Translations under genes and position numbers: made by a program | Shown here: positions 60,398 to 64,000 of the stretch, one piece after another | How the letters are laid out: each line of letters begins with the position of its first letter | Position numbering within the stretch: position 1 is the stretch's first letter | Assembly (NCBI RefSeq): GCF_014695575.1 | Contig: NZ_JACJOO010000064.1 | Span: forward strand, 62,001 to 126,000 | Direction of reading: 5' to 3' | DNA length: 64,000 nt | Source of the DNA: Leptolyngbya sp. FACHB-8 | GTDB lineage: Bacteria; Cyanobacteriota; Cyanobacteriia; Elainellales; Elainellaceae | The notes under the pieces: generated by a model | Databases searched by the model: none | Told to the model about the DNA's origin: nothing | Seen by the model: only the letters and a program-made list of their open reading frames with translations

Positions 60398-61435
60398 ATG
60401 GATACTAAGCTGGAAGGTTATCTACAAGGAGTCTTAAGGGGAGAGGTACTGACATCAGAGGCGATCGCCTACCTCTCCGCCATCCCCTCTGCCTTTTCCC
60501 AGAGCCCGTCGGCGCTGCAAAAACGGGCTGCCCAACTGCACCAGTATTTCCCCGCTATTGAGGATTTGTGTCTCAACACCTTGGACTGGTCTCAGGTACC
60601 CCTCCTGACCCTGTGGCAACTCTGGCTTCCTCTGGCACAGCAAATCGTGGCCTTACGGACCGAGCGGCAGCGGCCCGTTATCCCTGGTTTTTTGGGTGGT
60701 CAGGGAACAGGGAAAACAACGCTGGCTCAAATCTTGACCCGCTTGTTGACCGCTATGGGTTGCTGCGTTGCTAGCCTTTCCCTGGATGACCTTTATAAAA
60801 CCCACGAGGAACGCCAGCGTTTACTCGAAACGGACCCGCGCCTGCGCTGGCGAGGCCCACCCGGAACCCATGATGTTGAGGACGGGCTGAAGGTTTTGCA
60901 CCAGGTACAAATGGGTACAGATGCACCCATTTGGGTTCCTCGTTTTGACAAGTCCCTGCATGGAGGGATGGGCGATCGCATTCCCCCTGAGCCTATCACC
61001 AGCATTGATGTACTGCTCTTTGAAGGGTGGTTTGTGGGGATTCGCCCTATCAACCCCGCCCTGCTGGAAACTGCCCCCCCGCCTATTGTGACGGAGAGCG
61101 ATCGCACATTTGCCCAGGACTGTAATACTCGCCTGCATGCCTATATCCCCCTGTGGGACTTGCTAGACATGCTGGTCGTCTTGAACCCCGTGGATTACCG
61201 CTTCAGTAAAACGTGGCGGAAACAGGCAGAACATCAGATGGTGAAACAGGGGCGATCTGGCCTATCCGATGATGAGATTGAGCAATTTGTGGAGTACTTT
61301 TGGAAAGCTCTGCATCCAGAGTTGTTCTGGCCACCGTTATTGCAGGACTCGCAGCGGGTTGATGTGATTGTGGACATTCAGGCCGATCACGCGCCTGGGA
61401 TGGCGTATCGGCCGGGACACAAACCCTTGGGTTAG
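60398..61435 (+). CDS. D-glycerate 3-kinase (plant/cyanobacterial type)
   Basis: This enzyme phosphorylates glycerate to 3-phosphoglycerate, the last step of photorespiration. The product is 345 residues from the ATG at 60398; a GTG at 60392 is also possible. It is a P-loop kinase with Walker A GGQGTGKTT, an aspartate in SLSLDDLYKT, and LLFEGWFVGIRP, and it belongs to the phosphoribulokinase/uridine kinase-like fold. The HDVEDGLKVLHQ stretch and the C-terminal PGMAYRP also match glycerate 3-kinases. It is close to Ycf20 (9 bp) and ends 5 bp from the convergent cupin gene. Confidence 0.9.
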   Translation: MDTKLEGYLQGVLRGEVLTSEAIAYLSAIPSAFSQSPSALQKRAAQLHQYFPAIEDLCLNTLDWSQVPLLTLWQLWLPLAQQIVALRTERQRPVIPGFLGGQGTGKTTLAQILTRLLTAMGCCVASLSLDDLYKTHEERQRLLETDPRLRWRGPPGTHDVEDGLKVLHQVQMGTDAPIWVPRFDKSLHGGMGDRIPPEPITSIDVLLFEGWFVGIRPINPALLETAPPPIVTESDRTFAQDCNTRLHAYIPLWDLLDMLVVLNPVDYRFSKTWRKQAEHQMVKQGRSGLSDDEIEQFVEYFWKALHPELFWPPLLQDSQRVDVIVDIQADHAPGMAYRPGHKPLG

Positions 61436-61440
61436 GCCGT

Positions 61441-61830
61441 TCAAAAGCCGAGTTCGTAGAGCTGCACGTTTTCCTGCTCGTTGGGGTCGTTACGAGCGAC
61501 AAGGGCGATCGCCACTTCCGTGTCACTCAAATTGCGCGGCTGATGCGGCACCCCAGCGGGAATGAAGATGAAGTCTCCCGTCTCATTGATGACCGATTCC
61601 TTAAGACCCTCACCATAAAGGGTTTCGACGCGACCTTGCAGGAGATAAATTGCCGTTTCATACCCCTTATGGAAGTGAGGTTCCGCCTGGGCACCGGGAG
61701 GAATCACGACCATATTCATGGATATTCCTGTCGCCCCTACAGTCGCTTCAGAAATGCCCACGTAATTCGGTAGCCGCTGAACGGTGTCGATGGTGACATT
61801 CGGTCGTACCGTTCTGATCTTTTCTTGCAT
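61441..61830 (-). CDS. Cupin domain-containing protein
   Basis: The product is 129 residues with one cupin domain. Metal-ligand phrases are PHFHKGYETAIYLLQG (H-x-H-xn-E-like) and a second histidine in PAGVPHQPRN. Small cupins of this kind are dioxygenases, isomerases or binding proteins; the substrate is not visible. It converges with the glycerate kinase gene and diverges from the racemase-like gene (118 bp between starts), so it might be functionally linked to that gene. Confidence 0.88.
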   Translation of the reverse strand: MQEKIRTVRPNVTIDTVQRLPNYVGISEATVGATGISMNMVVIPPGAQAEPHFHKGYETAIYLLQGRVETLYGEGLKESVINETGDFIFIPAGVPHQPRNLSDTEVAIALVARNDPNEQENVQLYELGF

Positions 61831-61948
61831 AAGAGTCCCTCAACCGGTAAGTCTATAACGCTGTGCGTGTGGACTCAGTCAGGTAGGTGGTGCCATTCAC
61901 GACCCTGACCGCTATCTCTATTGTCAAGCGTTTTTTAGAGGACGGGTG

Positions 61949-62674
61949 ATGCGCATTAAAGTAATTAATCCCAATACCAGTGAGGAAATGACGGCATCGA
62001 TTGGGGCGATCGCCCAATGCCATGTCGCCCCTACCACAGAAGTTGTCACCGTTTGTCCCCAAAAGGGGCCAGTCTCCATTGAGAGTTTCTACGACGAGTA
62101 CCTCGCCATCCCCCAGGTGTTAGCAGAAGTGATGCGGGATGAACCCCAGTTCGATGCCTTTGTGCTGGCCTGTTGGGGTGATCCGGGTATTGAAGCCGTG
62201 CGGGAAATCACGACCAAGCCGGTGGTAGGGATTGCAGAGGCATCCATGTACGCCGCGAACGCGATCGCCCCACGCTGGTCTGTGATCACCACCCTACGCC
62301 GCAGTTACCACATGGTCGAAGCGATTGTGCAACGCACAGGATTGGGCGATCGCTGTGCCTCTATCCGCTGTGTCGATCTTCCGGTGCTCGCCTGTGAAGA
62401 AGACCCCTCGGCCATCATCGAAGGGTTATCTCAGATGGGTTTGCTGGCCCTGAAGGAGGATGGTGCAGAAGCACTGGTGCTGGGTTGCGCCGGGATGGGC
62501 GGCCTGGATGAGAAGTTAAGCCAGCGGCTGGGAGTTCCCTGCGTGGATGCCGTCGCCGCTGGAGTTCGTTTTGCTGAAATGCTGGCTGGGATGAAATTGC
62601 AAACCAGCAAGTGGCTAACCTATCGTTCACCTGAACCCAAGCTTCGCAAAGGAATGGAACATCCATTCTGTTGA
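61949..62674 (+). CDS. Aspartate/glutamate racemase family protein (hydantoin racemase-like)
   Basis: The product is 241 residues. It shows the family's opening VINPNTSEEMT, and the two catalytic cysteines in LACWGDPG (usually ACFGDPG) and VLGCAGMGGL. Members racemise hydantoins, aspartate or glutamate, or isomerise maleate. The NPN start and LGCAGM region favour the hydantoin racemase branch. I used the ATG at 61949, preceded by GAGGACGGGTG; a GTG three bases earlier is possible. It diverges from the cupin gene. Confidence 0.9.
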   Translation: MRIKVINPNTSEEMTASIGAIAQCHVAPTTEVVTVCPQKGPVSIESFYDEYLAIPQVLAEVMRDEPQFDAFVLACWGDPGIEAVREITTKPVVGIAEASMYAANAIAPRWSVITTLRRSYHMVEAIVQRTGLGDRCASIRCVDLPVLACEEDPSAIIEGLSQMGLLALKEDGAEALVLGCAGMGGLDEKLSQRLGVPCVDAVAAGVRFAEMLAGMKLQTSKWLTYRSPEPKLRKGMEHPFC

Positions 62675-62702
62675 TGCTACGGGTGCTTTACGCACGTTTG
62701 CC

Positions 62703-63260
62703 CTACCTGGCCGTACGCATGGCAGAGAGTTCTTCCATGAGAGGCATCAGGTTTACCCCATTGATGTACATCTGATCCGTGGGGTAGTTCTCCATCAGCT
62801 CCAGCAGCGTAATCTGTTGATCTGAGCCAGTCGATTGGGCAATAGCTGAGCGCAGGGCAGGAATGTTATCCTCTCCCGAACCGGTATGTATGACGTCCGT
62901 AAAACGGGCCAGAAGGCGATCGCCCGTAGGCCCATTCATCAAATCATTGAGCAATGTTTCACTCAAAGGCATTGAAGTATTCAAGGCACCCTGGGCGGTA
63001 GCTGTATCGACCCCAGCAATTCCCAGGTAGAACGCCAGGGATTGCGACGGTTCCCCAGTACGAGCCAGGGTTTGCAAGTCACGTAAGGGGAAAGAGGCTG
63101 ACAGAGGCCCGTAGGTTACGACAACTTCCTCAGCCGCCAGGGAGGGTGCTGAATGACCGAAAGCACCTAGAGTCACCAGCAGTGCTAAAGCCCCTGTCCA
63201 GCAGACACTCCGGGCGAGGCGGGTTAGAACAGTAGAGAGTAGGGGACGGGAGGCACGCAT
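62703..63260 (-). CDS. DUF1400 domain-containing exported protein
   Basis: The product is 185 residues with a signal peptide (about 20-43, cleavage near SLAAE). The remainder EEVVVTYGPLSASFPLRDLQTLARTGEPSQSLAFYL and the following helical region match DUF1400, which is usually the N-terminal part of cyanobacterial alpha/beta hydrolases. Here it stands alone without the hydrolase domain, a form seen in other cyanobacteria too. Its periplasmic function is unknown. Confidence 0.85.
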   Translation of the reverse strand: MRASRPLLSTVLTRLARSVCWTGALALLVTLGAFGHSAPSLAAEEVVVTYGPLSASFPLRDLQTLARTGEPSQSLAFYLGIAGVDTATAQGALNTSMPLSETLLNDLMNGPTGDRLLARFTDVIHTGSGEDNIPALRSAIAQSTGSDQQITLLELMENYPTDQMYINGVNLMPLMEELSAMRTAR

Positions 63261-63463
63261 AGATCTTAAGGATGCACAGAGTAAAGGTCATGTTTGAGTG
63301 ACGACACCCAGAGTCTAAAAGCTCCCATTGTAGGCTAGGGATCTTCAAATTCTTCTGCCGGGAGTTAAGAACGTTAGGGCCAAGGTGATTAACCAGTCCC
63401 AATGATACGATTGTTCTCAAATACCCCCAGTTGGGTTTCTAAGGATCACCAATAGAACAACCT

Positions 63464-63554
63464 CAGGACTTATGCAAGCCCGCTATATCTAGAGCATTTA
63501 TGTTGTAGTTGGGGGGCAAAGCACCCCAACTACAACATAAATATGTAAGTCCTG
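63464..63554 (+). repeat. B-type repeat element, copy B3
   Basis: It begins CAGGACTTATGCAAGCCCGC and ends TATGTAAGTCCTG. The inner hairpin (arms GCATTTATGTTGTAGTTGGG and its complement, tip GGGGCAAAGCACCCC) has the same layout as B1 and B2. It is 91 bp. Confidence 0.85.
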
Positions 63555-63619
63555 AACCTGTCCTTCTTTTTGCGGGAGGGGCGGCTGCGCTGCCAATCCT
63601 ACACAAAGAAGGACAGGTT
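63555..63619. repeat. 17-bp hairpin abutting B3
   Basis: AACCTGTCCTTCTTT pairs with AAAGAAGGACAGGTT around a 35-nt loop with GCGGCTGCGCTGCC. It begins on the base after the end of B3. Confidence 0.75.
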
Positions 63620-63826
63620 ATTAAATAAATGCACGCTCCTAAGGAGACAACATTGCAGAACAGAATAAAAGCGATCGCCTGCGCTGAACCGTTCTTGCCA
63701 TTTATCTGCACTCAGTACAGGCAAACTGACACGAACTGTCCAGTATTAAGCGGCGGCAATCAACCAATTCCAAACGGAGGCAAACTTAAGCCAGCGAAGA
63801 CTAGTAGGCTGCGGCCTAAGTTCACA

Positions 63827-63873
63827 ACCTATGTTTTGTGTGGGGTGCTTCGCACCCCACACAAAACATAGGT
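63827..63873. repeat. 22-bp perfect hairpin with B-like tip
   Basis: Arms 63827-63848 and 63852-63873 pair around loop TTC. The tip GGGGTGC-TTC-GCACCCC is identical to that of B1, but the CAGGACTTAYGCA ends are missing. Confidence 0.85.
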
Positions 63874-64000
63874 GATGGATTTCCGCCTCAGCGTACTAGA
63901 GTGTTGTTACTTTGTAATGCAAAGAATTCTATTCCTTGGGAATAATGGTGGATGTCACAAATCCCGATTGCTTGGATGCGTGCAGAAAATGGGTGTCATG

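Larger units (their letters stand above)
63261..63944. other. Intergenic region with B3 element and two hairpins
   Basis: It contains B3 (63464-63554), an adjoining hairpin (63555-63619) and the hairpin at 63827-63873. The frames 63629-63871 and 63463-63711 run through repeats and are not genes. The last 55 bases of the window could begin a gene but are too short to judge. Confidence 0.6.

Noticed and set aside
63945-64000. Possible start of a gene at the right edge (MVDVTNPDC...)
   Set aside because: Only 18 codons are visible and nothing identifies them.
1-64000. tRNA, rRNA, CRISPR array, intact IS or prophage
   Set aside because: I looked for T-arm-like GGTTCGAATCC signals, regularly spaced direct repeats and transposase or phage genes and saw none.

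Overview
The window is a stretch of a cyanobacterial chromosome. Three things show this: frequent HIP1 octamers (GCGATCGC), a beta-carboxysome operon (ccmK-L-M-N-O), and many families largely limited to cyanobacteria and plastids (CupB, NdhF4/NdhD4, Ftn2/ARC6, CRR7, Ycf20, DUF2605/DUF2973, DUF1816, DUF2854, DUF3326, DUF928). A filamentous, Leptolyngbya-like organism fits, but the sequence does not identify the genus. About 55 protein genes can be supported. I saw no tRNA, rRNA, CRISPR array, intact insertion sequence or prophage.

Layout. 1-8.2 kb: truncated helicase gene, a CPBP protease-like protein, thrS, the DUF2605/DUF2973 pair, an orphan ParA ATPase, a UbiA prenyltransferase (PlqA) and a zinc-ribbon coiled-coil protein. 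8.3-18.5 kb: a CO2-concentrating supercluster, with ndhF4-ndhD4-cupB (NDH-1 CO2 uptake) on the minus strand diverging across a 1.3-kb gap from ccmKLMNO. CupB turns CO2 into bicarbonate and the carboxysome consumes it. 18.7-28.9 kb: a Ser/Thr kinase with TPRs, a 1614-residue TamB-like protein, a MIF-like tautomerase, a flavin reductase-like protein and a DUF1517 protein. 29.5-41.7 kb: a GIY-YIG protein, CHASE2, DUF928 coupled to a lone sugar-type ABC permease, a GT39 glycosyltransferase, MscS, RadC, a STAS protein, Mini-III and RlmB. 41.8-53 kb: DUF1816, two alpha/beta hydrolases around an EI24 membrane protein, IlvE, an RsbU/RsbW-like partner-switching pair, a frameshifted AEC transporter and Ftn2. 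53-63.3 kb: FkbM methyltransferase, PdhA, CRR7, DUF2854, a ferredoxin cluster, a second CPBP protein, Ycf20, glycerate 3-kinase, a cupin, an Asp/Glu racemase-like protein and a DUF1400 protein.

The most unusual content lies between the genes. Nearly every gap holds one or more long, perfect or near-perfect hairpins with 16-36 bp stems and often 3-nt loops. Several belong to recurring families with their own terminal inverted repeats. I name them here A (ends AACCTGAGTTCGGGTTAAG and AATCTCAACTCGGGATAAG, about 120 bp, two inner hairpins), B (ends CAGGACTTAYGCA, 91-92 bp) and C (ends TACAGCGC, about 105 bp). One B copy sits cleanly inside a C copy, and a 36-bp-stem hairpin sits inside an A copy, so these elements have moved. 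No transposase is present in the window.

Other points of interest: a heptad-spaced tryptophan segment in the EI24 protein, a roughly 280-residue charged extension on RlmB, a STAS gene whose frame offers only ATT/ATC next to a strong Shine-Dalgarno sequence, a 2-nt frameshift in an AEC transporter, and an extended CcmN C-terminus.
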